Assembly: GCA_003224085.1 (NCBI GenBank)
Contig: QHYK01000098.1
Location: 1-58,161 of the forward strand
From: Acidobacteriota bacterium
Lineage (GTDB): Bacteria; Acidobacteriota; Terriglobia; Acidiferrales; UBA7541
Reading direction: 5' to 3'
Length of the DNA: 58,161 bases
The notes under the pieces are model-generated. The model saw only the letters and a program-made list of their open reading frames with translations, was not told where the DNA came from and made no database searches. Below, in pieces: positions 25,804-35,685 of this stretch (position 1 is its first letter; the number at the start of each line of letters is the position of its first letter). Made by a program: the position numbers and the translations under genes.

Positions 25804-28512
25804 ATGTCGCTGGTTTCTCTAGCGCCGGTCCTGACCCCGCATGGCCGACTGATCGCCGAGCGAGACGAGGACGCTCCCGCGCTCGATGCCGAGCTTGCTC
25901 AGCCGATGGAAGGTGCCTTCACCCGCGGATCGGGACATGGCCTCCTTGCGCTCGGTGCCGATGAAATCGGCGTCGCTCTTCCCCCGGCCTTCTCGTTCTG
26001 GCGGGAATTCGCCGCGCTTTATCTAACGGGCGTCTGTACGCGGCCCATTGACGCCGCCGAGCCACATCGCGCTCACCCACCGACTCCTCCCAAATCAGAA
26101 CTCGACCAGTTCGTGCTGGCTGCGCCTCCGATGACAGGCGCCGAGTACCTGAGCGCGGCAATCTTGAGCGATCTCTGGCAGGAGCTCGATCAGGCGTTTT
26201 GGGCTGAACTGACGGAAGCGAAGTGCAGCATCGAGGAGTTTCTGAAGCGGCGCAATCCGGCGTGGAACCTGGTCGGTCGCGTGCACTTCAATCTTGCCGA
26301 AAACCGCAAGGATGAAGCCGCGCCCTTCGCCTTTCTTGCCACTTACACGACGCGGCTTTCCGCGCACGCCAAGGCTCAGCATGTTCCGCTCGGCCAGGCC
26401 TTGCGGGAGTATGCCGGCGCGGAAAACCGAGACCGATTGCTCTCCCTGCTTCTCCCTGTCCAGCGCGCGGCGGAGAGCTGTTCGTGGCTTAAGGCCATGG
26501 TCGACACAGGAGAGATTTTCCACCCGCTCCGGTGGGTTCCCACGCAAGCCATGCAGCTTTTGCGCGATGTGGAGAAGCTTGAAAGCGCCGGCGTAGTTGT
26601 ACGCATGCCGGCGACCTGGCGAGCAAGTCGTCCTCCGCGCGCTCAGGTGACGGCCACTGTCGGCGGCAGGCCACCATCGGGGCTGGGGCAGGCTGCGCTC
26701 CTCGACTTTCACCTGGAAGTGGTCCTCGACGGCGAGAGGCTAAGCAAGGCCGAGGTGCAGGAGTTGCTCCGCACCTCCGATGGGCTTGCCCTGGTGCGAG
26801 GTCGTTGGGTCGAGGTAGACGCCGAGCGCTTGCGGGAAACGCTAGAGCATTTTGGCGAGATTGAGCGCACGGCCGCTGAGCAAGGCATTAGTTTTCAGGA
26901 AGCCATGCGCATGCTCGCCGGCACCGATGTCGCGGCGGACGGAAATTCCACCGCCTCGGTCGCGGAGTGGGGAAAGGTTGCCGCCGGCCCCTGGCTTGCG
27001 GAAACACTAAAGGGACTGCGTACCCAGGAGGGTCTGGCGCGCATCGATCCGGGCCCGGCGCTGAAAGGGACGCTACGCCCCTATCAGCAAGTTGGCGTGC
27101 GGTGGCTGTATCTGCTCGCGCAGCTTGGCCTGGGGGCCTGCCTGGCCGATGACATGGGACTGGGCAAGACCATTCAGTTGCTGGCGCTGCTGCTCGTACT
27201 CCGTCAGCAATCTGACGGCGCCCGGGCACCCAGCCTTTTGGTGGCCCCCGCCTCTCTGCTCGCCAACTGGGCGTCGGAGCTCGAACGCTTCGCGCCAAGT
27301 TTGAAAGCCGTAATCGCGCATCCCTCCGAGATGCCTGCCGAAGATTTAAAAAGAATGACGGCGGAAAAATTGCGGAAGGTGGACGTTGTGATCACGAGTT
27401 ACGGCTCGCTGCTGCGCCTTCCCTGGATCGCCGACGTCTCCTGGAATCTCGTCGTGCTCGACGAAGCGCAAGCCATCAAAAATGCCTCTGCCAAGCAGAC
27501 CCAGGCGGTGAAGAAGCTCAAGGCAGGCGTGCGGTTTGCCCTCACCGGCACCCCCATCGAGAACCGTCTGGGCGATCTTTGGTCGATCTTCGATTTCCTG
27601 AATGCCGGCCTGCTCGGTTCGGCCAAGGAATTTACAAGTTTTACCAAGCGCCTGGCCGCGCTGCCGCACAATCCCTACCGCCCCTTGCGAGAGCTAGTGC
27701 GGCCTTATATTTTGCGGCGGCTGAAGACCGACAAAACGGTCATCGCCGATCTGCCGGATAAAACTGAAGTCAAGGCGTTCTGCCAGCTCAGCCGGAAGCA
27801 GGCGGCGCTTTATCAGCAAGCCGTCGAGGAGCTTGAACGGCGGCTTAAGAAAGTTGAAGGTATCGAGCGTAAAGGCCAGGTGCTGGCGTTCCTGGTGCGG
27901 TTAAAGCAGATCTGCAACCATCCGTCGCAGTGGCTGGGCGACGGCGCATGGAACCCGGAAGACAGCGGCAAGTGGGCCCGCTTGCGCGAGATCGGTGAAA
28001 CCATCGCCGCCAAACAGGAAAAGGTCTTGGTGTTTACGCAGTTTCGCGAACTGACCCGGCCGCTCGAAGCGTTTCTGGGATATGTGTTCGGACGCCCCGG
28101 GCTGGTCCTGGATGGCGAGACGGAAGTCAGAAAGCGCAAAGAGCTGGTGCGGCGATTCCAGGAAGAGGAGAGGATTGGTTTCTTCGTGCTTTCGCTCAAG
28201 GCGGGAGGCTCGGGACTCAATCTCACGGCCGCTTCGCATGTCGTGCACTTTGACCGCTGGTGGAATCCGGCGGTTGAGAACCAGGCGACCGACCGTGCCT
28301 TCCGCATCGGCCAGACCAAGAATGTCTTGGTGCACAAGTTCGTCTGCCGCGGGACGGTGGAAGAGAAGATTGACAAGCTGATTGAATCGAAGCAGCAGCT
28401 TTCGAAAGACTTGCTCGAAGGCGGCGCCGATCTTTTGCTCACGGAAATGAACGACGAGGATTTGCTGAGGCTCGTGGCGCTCGACCTAAACAGCGCCCAG
28501 GCGGAGGTGTGA
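25804..28512 (+). CDS. SNF2-family ATPase with SNF2-associated N-terminal domain (HepA/YqhH-like)
   Basis: 902 residues. The N-terminal half (to about 400) corresponds to the bacterial SNF2-associated region (DUF3670-like: FHLEVVLDGERLSKAEVQEL, RGRWVEVDAERLRETLEHF). The motor has Walker A DDMGLGKT (about 448-455), DEAQ (about 551), TGTPIENRLGDLWS, GGSGLNLTAASHVVHFDRWW and the motif VI region ATDRAFRIGQTKNV. It probably moves along double-stranded DNA and displaces proteins. The next gene, a SWIM-finger protein, starts 3 bases after its stop; this pair recurs in bacteria and is thought to work as a unit. All motor motifs look intact. Confidence 0.9.
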   Translation: MSLVSLAPVLTPHGRLIAERDEDAPALDAELAQPMEGAFTRGSGHGLLALGADEIGVALPPAFSFWREFAALYLTGVCTRPIDAAEPHRAHPPTPPKSELDQFVLAAPPMTGAEYLSAAILSDLWQELDQAFWAELTEAKCSIEEFLKRRNPAWNLVGRVHFNLAENRKDEAAPFAFLATYTTRLSAHAKAQHVPLGQALREYAGAENRDRLLSLLLPVQRAAESCSWLKAMVDTGEIFHPLRWVPTQAMQLLRDVEKLESAGVVVRMPATWRASRPPRAQVTATVGGRPPSGLGQAALLDFHLEVVLDGERLSKAEVQELLRTSDGLALVRGRWVEVDAERLRETLEHFGEIERTAAEQGISFQEAMRMLAGTDVAADGNSTASVAEWGKVAAGPWLAETLKGLRTQEGLARIDPGPALKGTLRPYQQVGVRWLYLLAQLGLGACLADDMGLGKTIQLLALLLVLRQQSDGARAPSLLVAPASLLANWASELERFAPSLKAVIAHPSEMPAEDLKRMTAEKLRKVDVVITSYGSLLRLPWIADVSWNLVVLDEAQAIKNASAKQTQAVKKLKAGVRFALTGTPIENRLGDLWSIFDFLNAGLLGSAKEFTSFTKRLAALPHNPYRPLRELVRPYILRRLKTDKTVIADLPDKTEVKAFCQLSRKQAALYQQAVEELERRLKKVEGIERKGQVLAFLVRLKQICNHPSQWLGDGAWNPEDSGKWARLREIGETIAAKQEKVLVFTQFRELTRPLEAFLGYVFGRPGLVLDGETEVRKRKELVRRFQEEERIGFFVLSLKAGGSGLNLTAASHVVHFDRWWNPAVENQATDRAFRIGQTKNVLVHKFVCRGTVEEKIDKLIESKQQLSKDLLEGGADLLLTEMNDEDLLRLVALDLNSAQAEV

Positions 28513-28515
28513 AAC

Positions 28516-29349
28516 ATGTACAACGGAGGCTGGGGATGGCGACCGTATGTGTCTGTCGCGCAGCGGCAAGCGCAAGGGATGCGCAAGATCGCGCAGTTGA
28601 AGAAAAAGGGGCAGGTCGTCTCGCCTGTCGAGATTGAAGGCCGCGGCATTGCTACAACCTTCTGGGGAAAAGCCTGGTGCGAGAACCTGGAACGTTACAG
28701 TGATTACGCAAATCGTCTGCCCCGCGGCCGCACTTACGTGCGCAATGGTTCCGTCATCGATCTGCAGATTGCCTTCGGTGAAGTGAAAGCGCTTGTGAGC
28801 GGCTCGTCCCTCTATAAAGTCGTCGTGAAAATCACGCCCGTCAGCAAGGCGCGCTGGAAATCCATCTGCAAGGACTGTGCCGGGGCCATTGATTCCCTGG
28901 TGGAGTTGCTGCAAGGCCGATTTTCCAAGGGAGTCATGGAGCGAATTTGCAGAGAAAACAACGGACTGTTCCCCTCGCCAAAGGAGATTCAATTTTCGTG
29001 CAGTTGCCCGGACTGGGCTTATATGTGCAAGCATGTCGCCGCCGTGCTCTATGGCATCGGCGCGCGCCTCGACCGCCAGCCCGAGCTCCTGTTTCGGCTT
29101 CACAAGCTGGGCGAAAAGGAACTCATCAGCAGCGCCGGTAGAGAGCTTCCTCTCGCAAAGAAAGGAGGAGATTCCGGGAACATTCTGTCTACCGGCGATC
29201 TTTCTGAACTCTTCGGACTGGATCTCGCTAAAAGCAGCGCACCCACCTCCCCATTGTTTTCAACACGCGCAAGTCAGAACAAGAGTGCCAAGGAAATGCG
29301 AGGGCGCAAGCAGGTTGTCCGTCCCGGCGGGCGACAGCGGTCGCCATAA
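28516..29349 (+). CDS. SWIM zinc-finger protein
   Basis: 277 residues. The N-terminus GWRPYVSVAQRQAQG and FWGKAWCENLERYSDYANRL are typical of bacterial SWIM proteins encoded beside SNF2 ATPases. The zinc finger is CSCPDWAYMCKHVAAVLYGI (about residues 161-180; CxC...CxH), expected to bind DNA or a protein partner. The C-terminal 70 residues are low-complexity and basic. Start ATG is 3 bases after the SNF2 stop with GGAGG upstream, so co-translation is likely. Probable accessory subunit or targeting factor of the ATPase. Confidence 0.85.
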   Translation: MYNGGWGWRPYVSVAQRQAQGMRKIAQLKKKGQVVSPVEIEGRGIATTFWGKAWCENLERYSDYANRLPRGRTYVRNGSVIDLQIAFGEVKALVSGSSLYKVVVKITPVSKARWKSICKDCAGAIDSLVELLQGRFSKGVMERICRENNGLFPSPKEIQFSCSCPDWAYMCKHVAAVLYGIGARLDRQPELLFRLHKLGEKELISSAGRELPLAKKGGDSGNILSTGDLSELFGLDLAKSSAPTSPLFSTRASQNKSAKEMRGRKQVVRPGGRQRSP

Positions 29350-29353
29350 GCCA

Positions 29354-30172
29354 TCAGCCGATGTCTTTTCTCTGTTCTCGTTGCTGCTGCTTGCATGCCC
29401 AGAGCAGTTGGCTCAGGAAAAGTCCTGGCCGGAACAACCACGGACCGATGGACGCGAAAGCAGTCCGCCGGCTGATAGGCGAGGCGACCAGCTGAAAGGC
29501 CTGAGCCGCCTGGGTCTGTGCTTGAAAGTGGGCGAGGGCCGGCGACAGGCTAGAGTCACTCATCTTCACTTCGAGCAGGAACCAAGGCTTGTGGTTTTTT
29601 ACCACGAGAAAATCCACTTCGCGTTTCCGCTTATCGCGTAAGTAGCGCAACTCGAATTTTGCCAAATCCGAGGTCGGTCCAGCGATCGACCGCCTTGAGT
29701 AAATGGCAGGCGACCAGAGTCTCCGCCCGCGCCCGGTCGTCTGCGAGTCCGCTCCAGCCCCGCAGGAACCAATTCGGTTCTTTGCGCCGAGCTTTGGCTA
29801 TATTCGTAAGCCAAGGGCGAACCGTGCATCCGTGTGCAGGCGGGCCAGCAAATCAACCCAGCGCCTCACCGTATCCACCGAGACTTGGATCTCGCAAGCG
29901 AGATTAGATTAGATCAATTGCTGCGCGCTTCGTTCAGCGAGAATTTGCATCAAGGTCTCCAAGGTCCCGACCTCGGCTACCTCCGGCGACTTCACGCAGG
30001 TCTTCCCGCGACAGTTGTTCCTGGCGGAGGGACCGCCATCGGCGCGAAAAACGGCGGTCGCGGCGGAGAAAAGGCTCAGGTAATCCTCCGTTCTCCCACC
30101 GCGCGTCCCATTCTGCCGACGAGATTTGAGCCGGTGGTCGAATCCGCGCCGAGGCAGTCGGTCCATCCATGA
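29354..30172 (-). pseudogene. DUF4143 AAA+ ATPase, frameshifted and lacking its N-terminus
   Basis: On the minus strand, in several frames, one can read GGLPEPFLRRDRRFSRRW and LRQEQLSREDLRE, then TLMQILAERSAQQLI, then VSVDTVRRWVDLLARL, WSGLADDRARAETLVACHLL, then FELRYLRDKRKREVDFLVV and PWFLLEVK near 29560-29660. These are consecutive parts of the C-terminal half of AAA+ proteins with a DUF4143 (nuclease-like) tail. At least three shifts are needed to join them. The Walker motifs, which should lie upstream, are absent. Confidence 0.75.
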
Positions 30173-30250
30173 GATCACCGCTGATCTTGCGGGCAGTGTG
30201 GCAGGCAGCCGAAAGCCTGCCACCAACCGCCGGCGCAGGTTCGCGGGGTC

Positions 30251-30544
30251 GTGATCACGATCTGCGATACGGGACCGCTGGTAGCGTATCTAAACCCCAA
30301 CGACCCATACCACTCTTGGGCCGTCGCGCTGATGAAGCAGGCGCGTTCCCCGATGCTGACGACGGAGCCGGTCCTCACCGAGGTGGCGTACTTCTTGCGG
30401 GCAGACCGCGTGGATGTCGATCCGTTGTTTCAACTGCTCGAGCGCGACGCGCTTCGGCTGGACCTTCAGGTTGCGGAACACTGGCCGCGGCTCCGGACTC
30501 TTATGTCACGCTTTAGCTGTCGGAATACAACGCCCAGGGTATGA
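30251..30544 (+). pseudogene. PIN-domain toxin (VapC-like), C-terminally truncated
   Basis: From a GTG at 30251 the first 85 residues match a PIN ribonuclease: ICDTGPLVAYLN with the first acidic residue, then TTEPVLTEVAYFL with the conserved Glu. The last third of the domain, with the DASL-type acidic residues, is missing and replaced by unrelated codons after RTLMSRF. No antitoxin gene lies upstream. Probably inactive. Confidence 0.65.
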
Positions 30545-30761
30545 AAAGACCAGTAAAACTGCAGACTGTCGCGCAGTACATTCCGTTGCGACACCGCCTC
30601 ACCGCGAGATGTTGGACAGATGGACAGACACCGTCAATTGACAACTCCGCGGGATGTGCTTACGATTTTGAGCGCGTTTCATTTCCGAGACTGACAAATC
30701 CCTGATCCGCAATTGGCGAAGTATGCCGCCGCCATTCGTTCCCAAGTTGAGGTGCAGCATC

Positions 30762-32939
30762 ATGAGTAATAGAGCCTTGTATCCCCTGGCCTTGATTTCC
30801 ATGGGTGTGATCCTCTTCGCTTCGGCAAGGCTGGACGCCCGGGCTTCCGGTGAAGCAGTCTCGATCGGGAAGGACGACATCGGCGGCGTGGTGACCAGTA
30901 CCAAGGGGCCGGAAGGCGGGGTGTGGGTCATAGCGGAGACGACGGAGGTTCCCACAAAATTCGTGAAGATTGTGGTCACCGATGATGCTGGACGCTACGT
31001 TGTGCCACAGCTTCCCAGGGCCAACTACAAAGTGTGGGTGCGCGGCTATGGACTGGTGGATTCCGTGCCGGTTCAGGCCACGCCCGGAAAAATCGTCAAC
31101 TTGACAGCGGTGGTGGCGCCGAACGCCAGCGCCGCAGCGCAATACTACCCGGCCATTTATTGGTTTTCCCTGCTGCACGTGCCGGAGAAAAGCGAGTTCC
31201 CCGGCACGGGCCCCAAAGGCAACGGCATTCCGGAAAACATGAAGAGCCAGGGCCAATGGCTGCACCTGCTAAAGACGGATAGCTGCTGGTCGTGCCATCA
31301 GATGGGCGACAAGGCTACGCGGGAGATTCCCAAAAACCTGGGGCACTTCGATTCTTCGACGGCAGCGTGGGCGCGCCGCCTGCTTTCGGGGCAGGCAGGC
31401 AACAACATGATTAACGGGCTGGGGCAACTTGGCCCGGAGCGCGCATTGAAGATGTTCGCGGACTGGTCCGACCGGATTGCAGCCGGAGAATTGCCGCCGA
31501 TTCCGCCGCGGCCACAAGGGGTGGAACGAAACGTGGTCATTACCGAATGGGACTGGGCCGACCCGAAGGCGTATCTTCACGATGAGATCGCCACCGACAA
31601 GCGCAATCCCACGCTGAATGCCAACGGCCGCATCTATGGAGCCGCTGAACTCAGCGTGGATTACTTGCCGACGCTCGATCCAGTCGGGGCCACGACGAGT
31701 CAGGTCAAGTTGGCGGTTCGGGATCCAAAGACGCCATCGAGCGCGGACGACAAGCCAGCTGCGCCTTCGCCGTACTGGGGAGACGAAGCCATTTGGAACA
31801 GCCAAGCCAACGTGCACAATCCGATGTTCGATGAAAAAGGAAGAGTGTGGATAACCTCCCGAATTCGCCCAAGCGCCAATCCAGCCTTCTGCAAGGAAGG
31901 GTCAACCCATCCTTCCGCTGCTTTGTTTCCGCTCAAGACTAGCGGGCGCCAACTCGCCGTATACGATCCAAAAACGAAGCAGCTCACGCTCATTGATACC
32001 TGCTTTGGCACCCACCACCTAGTGTTTGCCGAGGACGCCAGCAATACGTTGTGGACGAGCAGCGGCGGAGGCGGAGGAGCCGTGGGCTGGCTGAACACAA
32101 AGATGTTCGATGAGACGCACGATGAAGAGAAATCACAAGGATGGACGGCGCTTATCCTGGACACTAACGGCAACGGAACGCGAGATGAATATGTGGAGCC
32201 GGATCAGCCTGTAGATCCCACAAAGGACAAACGGATCAACGCTGCTTTCTACGGAGTCACCGTAAGTTCCCTGGATCGGTCGATCTGGGGAACGGTGTTA
32301 GGCTTCCCCGGGGCAGTGGTTCGGCTGAACCCGGGATCGAATCCACCGGCAACTGCTCTGGCTGAAATCTATGAACTACCATGGAACAGTCCAGACGCCC
32401 CGGCGCATGGGTTCTCGCCGCGTGGGCTGGACATCGACCGCCATGGAGTTGTGTGGACGGTCATCGCGAGCGGACACCTCGCAAGCTTCGACCGGCTGAA
32501 GTGTAAGGGAAGGCTAAGCGGACCTGGCGCGACAGGCCAGCACTGCCCCGAGGGGTGGACGCTCTATCAACTGCCGGGACCACAGTTGAAGGGAGTCAGC
32601 GACCCGGGAAGCGCTGAGGCCAGTTATTACGATTGGGTGGATCAGTTCGATACATTTGGATTGGGGAAGAATGTGCCGATTGCCACCGGTAACGGAAACG
32701 ACGCTCTGCTCGCCCTTCTGCCCGATAGCGGCAAATTCGTGGTCCTGCGCGTGCCTTATCCGATGGGATTCTATGCAAAAGGGATGGACGGCCGGATTGA
32801 TGATCCGAAAGCCGGCTGGAAAGGAAAGGGACTCTGGGCTACCTACGGCACGCGAACACCTTTTCATGCAGAAGGCGGAAGGGGAACGACGAGCAAGGTC
32901 TTGCACTTCCAACTTCGCCCCGATCCGCTCGCTCACTAA
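30762..32939 (+). CDS. Exported carboxypeptidase-regulatory/beta-propeller protein with c-type haem motif
   Basis: 725 residues. I start at the ATG at 30762 (GAGGTG upstream); an ATG 39 bases earlier is possible but places extra residues before the signal peptide. After the signal (about 1-28) comes a carboxypeptidase-like Ig domain (about 38-115; DDAGRYVVPQLPRANYKVWV). A CxxCH haem-attachment site (SCWSCHQMG, about residue 180) follows. The C-terminal 400 residues have propeller-like repeats (VHNPMFDEKGRVWITS, SPRGLDIDRHGVVWTV) as in virginiamycin-B-lyase-like proteins. Likely a periplasmic or surface cytochrome-like protein; its substrate is unknown. It stands alone on the plus strand. Confidence 0.75.
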   Translation: MSNRALYPLALISMGVILFASARLDARASGEAVSIGKDDIGGVVTSTKGPEGGVWVIAETTEVPTKFVKIVVTDDAGRYVVPQLPRANYKVWVRGYGLVDSVPVQATPGKIVNLTAVVAPNASAAAQYYPAIYWFSLLHVPEKSEFPGTGPKGNGIPENMKSQGQWLHLLKTDSCWSCHQMGDKATREIPKNLGHFDSSTAAWARRLLSGQAGNNMINGLGQLGPERALKMFADWSDRIAAGELPPIPPRPQGVERNVVITEWDWADPKAYLHDEIATDKRNPTLNANGRIYGAAELSVDYLPTLDPVGATTSQVKLAVRDPKTPSSADDKPAAPSPYWGDEAIWNSQANVHNPMFDEKGRVWITSRIRPSANPAFCKEGSTHPSAALFPLKTSGRQLAVYDPKTKQLTLIDTCFGTHHLVFAEDASNTLWTSSGGGGGAVGWLNTKMFDETHDEEKSQGWTALILDTNGNGTRDEYVEPDQPVDPTKDKRINAAFYGVTVSSLDRSIWGTVLGFPGAVVRLNPGSNPPATALAEIYELPWNSPDAPAHGFSPRGLDIDRHGVVWTVIASGHLASFDRLKCKGRLSGPGATGQHCPEGWTLYQLPGPQLKGVSDPGSAEASYYDWVDQFDTFGLGKNVPIATGNGNDALLALLPDSGKFVVLRVPYPMGFYAKGMDGRIDDPKAGWKGKGLWATYGTRTPFHAEGGRGTTSKVLHFQLRPDPLAH

Positions 32940-33088
32940 AAAAGGATTCTTGTGAATAAGCTGTAAAAAAACAGACGCAGGGGCAGATCGCGCAAAAATT
33001 AGGCTGTGTCTTGGAGCGAAATCGGAACAGTTTCCTTTTGCCTGCCACATGCGTACACCCTGAAAGACTGTTTGGCTGAGGTGCGGTT

Positions 33089-33349
33089 ATGCAGACTTTT
33101 CGCGCCGACTTGCAATTAGCCTTCCGGATGTTCGCGAAAAAGCCCGGATTCACGGCCGTCGCAGTTCTTACCCTGGCGCTGGGCATCGCAGTGAATGCCA
33201 CGATGTTCAGCCGCGTGAGCGCTTTCCTGCTGCGGCCACCCGTCCGCGCTCCCCGAGCGCATCGAAGCTCTACCGACTGGCGTTGGCTGGCAGGCCGCGA
33301 ACCAGGGTTATGGCCAGCACCAGGACGTGGGGGTTCTCAGGCAAAGTGA
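33089..33349 (+). pseudogene. Truncated N-terminus of an acidobacterial FtsX/MacB-type permease
   Basis: The first 50 residues or so ([33 protein letters not shown]) are the standard start of the large duplicated permeases such as the intact one at 38629. After LLRPPV (about 33245) the similarity ends and the frame runs antisense into the kinase gene. A full protein would have about 800 residues, so more than 90 per cent is missing. Confidence 0.7.
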
Positions 33350-35399
33350 GGGTTCGAACCGTCTTCCTGTCGTCGAGAGAGAAGGAGTAGCCGTAGACGT
33401 GAAACTCACGTTCATCCCTGCGGCCGTCGCCGGTGAGGCGATAAGGCAGCAGGACCGCTTCGGACTCGCCGGGGAAGTTTTCGGGTGTGTACCAATCGCT
33501 GAGGCTCTGAGTGAAAGAAGAAGACGTGCCGTCGGCGTAAGTCAAGGTGAAAACCTGTGATTCCTGGTTCCCGTTAACACCCAAGGCGAGCATCTTAAGG
33601 CCATCGAATCTTCCCTTTGGCAGCAGAATCGTTTGGCTGGTGACGGCATTCGGGGCGTTCGGCGGCGCGAAGAAGAATGTTGCCCCGCCCCATTTGATGG
33701 TAGCTTTTAACAGTTCGTCCGGAAGAGCGCTGCCTACTTGATCGATACTAGAACGTGAGCTGAACGCCGTCCCTTCGGTGTAAATTGCGCTGGCATTGTA
33801 AACTGTCGAAAGGTTGACCGGGCGATTCAGCGGCTTAGGTCTCGCCGGAGCAGGTGTCTTTGTTGCATCGTGCGCTGGAGAGATTTCGGCAGGCTCCACG
33901 GGGGTAGACTGCGATGGAAGCGATTTAGCTTGAGTCGGAAGGACTTGCGCTTCCGGTTGTCTCGACGCAAGCGACCAAAGTTTGGGAATTGCAGCTCCAA
34001 GGACGATGATACTCGCCCATAGCGCCCACTTTTTCCACGGGCTCCAACGTCCGGCCGGGGTGGCTTGCGCTTTCTCCGGAAGAGCGGCCGCGGAGATGGA
34101 CTGCTGCGAGAGGAGCGCTCTCCTCAGGCGCTCCAAATCGGTGCGAATTTCGGCGGCGAACTGATACCGAAATTTGCGATCTTTTTCGAGCGCCTTCAGG
34201 ATGATTTCTTCCAGCCGCAACGGAACATTCGGATTGAGATGCGAGGGCGCTTCCGGCGCGCGATGCAGAATCGCGTTCGTAATGGCTTCAGGAGTTTCCC
34301 CGCGAAATGGCACAATGCCCGTGGCCATTTGATACAGGACCACGCCGAAGGAAAACAGGTCGGCGCGCGCGTCGAGCTCTTCGCCGCGAACCTGTTCCGG
34401 AGACATGTAGTTTGGCGTGCCCATGGCCCGGCCCAACAGGGTGATCCCCGCCGGCGCGCCGTGTGTGGGTACTGCGGAAAGATTCGCGTAAGTGTCGGAA
34501 GTCCGCTGATGGATTAATTTTGCCAAACCGAAATCGAGGACTTTGGCGTTGCCTCGCCTAGTCACGAAAACGTTCGCCGGTTTAATGTCGCGATGAATGA
34601 TGCCTTGAGCGTGTGCCGCGGTGAGAGCATCGGCAATTTCAATGGCCAGATCGAGCGTTTCCGGCAACGGCAGCGGTTTGCCGGAAATGCGGCGCTCGAG
34701 CGTCTGGCCGTCAAGAAACTCCATAGCGATGAATCGCTGCGGTTCGCCGGCTGCCTCACTTTCAACGGACAACTCCCCAACGTCATAGATGGTGCAGATG
34801 TTTGGATGATTCAAAGCGGATGCGGCTTGCGCCTCACGGCGAAAACGCTCGAGCGCGGCAGCGTCTTCCGCCATTTCGAGAAGGAGAAATTTCAGGGCTA
34901 CGGCACGATTGAGCCGCGTGTCCAGAGCCTTGTAAACCACGCCCATGCCGCCGCCTCCGAGCCTCTCCAAGACCTGGTAGTGCGAGGCGCTTTGTCCCAT
35001 CAATTTTTCGCGTGACGGGGTGGTCCGAGATGGTGCATGCGGCGAGGGCGGCACATCTTCGAATTGGACGGGGACCATGAAGCGGTAGCCGCGCCGCGCC
35101 AGAGTTTCAATGAAGTGCGGGTTCTCGGCAGAGTCGCTCAGGGCCTGCCGCAACCGGTTCATGGCCGCGCTGATGCTGTGCTCGAACTCGACAATGGTAT
35201 CGTTGGGCCAAAGGCACTTGCGAAGCTCTTCGCGGGTCACGACCTGGCCGGGATGTTCCAGCAGGGTTTTCAGAATGCGAAACGGCTGGTCTGGCAGGCG
35301 GGCGGTCTTGCCGCTTTCATCCTCTAACTCACCCGCGCGAAGATCGAGGCGAAAGCCAGCGAAATGAGCCGCAACCGGGGATCTGGGGGAAACCTGCAT
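33270..35399 (-). CDS. Transmembrane Ser/Thr protein kinase with N-terminal winged-helix DNA-binding domain
   Basis: 709 residues in four parts. Residues about 12-110 form an OmpR/CadC-type winged helix ([32 protein letters not shown]). A Hanks-type kinase follows (about 140-420): glycine loop [18 protein letters not shown] lysine, [27 protein letters not shown] single membrane helix near 465 ([14 protein letters not shown]) and a Pro/Ala-rich linker lead to an extracytoplasmic beta domain (about 580-705) with [20 protein letters not shown] and a YGYSF motif, as found in some secreted carbohydrate-active proteins. It may sense an external ligand and act on transcription directly. The 3' end overlaps the permease fragment. 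Confidence 0.85.
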   Translation of the reverse strand: MQVSPRSPVAAHFAGFRLDLRAGELEDESGKTARLPDQPFRILKTLLEHPGQVVTREELRKCLWPNDTIVEFEHSISAAMNRLRQALSDSAENPHFIETLARRGYRFMVPVQFEDVPPSPHAPSRTTPSREKLMGQSASHYQVLERLGGGGMGVVYKALDTRLNRAVALKFLLLEMAEDAAALERFRREAQAASALNHPNICTIYDVGELSVESEAAGEPQRFIAMEFLDGQTLERRISGKPLPLPETLDLAIEIADALTAAHAQGIIHRDIKPANVFVTRRGNAKVLDFGLAKLIHQRTSDTYANLSAVPTHGAPAGITLLGRAMGTPNYMSPEQVRGEELDARADLFSFGVVLYQMATGIVPFRGETPEAITNAILHRAPEAPSHLNPNVPLRLEEIILKALEKDRKFRYQFAAEIRTDLERLRRALLSQQSISAAALPEKAQATPAGRWSPWKKWALWASIIVLGAAIPKLWSLASRQPEAQVLPTQAKSLPSQSTPVEPAEISPAHDATKTPAPARPKPLNRPVNLSTVYNASAIYTEGTAFSSRSSIDQVGSALPDELLKATIKWGGATFFFAPPNAPNAVTSQTILLPKGRFDGLKMLALGVNGNQESQVFTLTYADGTSSSFTQSLSDWYTPENFPGESEAVLLPYRLTGDGRRDEREFHVYGYSFSLDDRKTVRTLTLPENPHVLVLAITLVRGLPANASR

Positions 35400-35685
35400 G
35401 CCTGGGCCTTTGTTCTCCTCTATTGTAGGGTCATCTATTCTACGTGGCCTGACTAAATAGGGTTCCAGCCTTCCATCTACTTAGACTTTTATTCTTGAAA
35501 ATTGTTCGCCGCAAGTTCCGGCTGTGCTTAACGCCGGACTCCAAGACTGCCGATAACTCATTGAAATTGCAGGACATCAGCACGTGAGGGAGAAATGAGG
35601 CGTTTATGACCCGGCCTGCATTGAGGGAGTCGAGCGCCTAAACCAGGCTCGCCTGTGACGCACAAAGCGTGCGGCCGAGGGCGAC

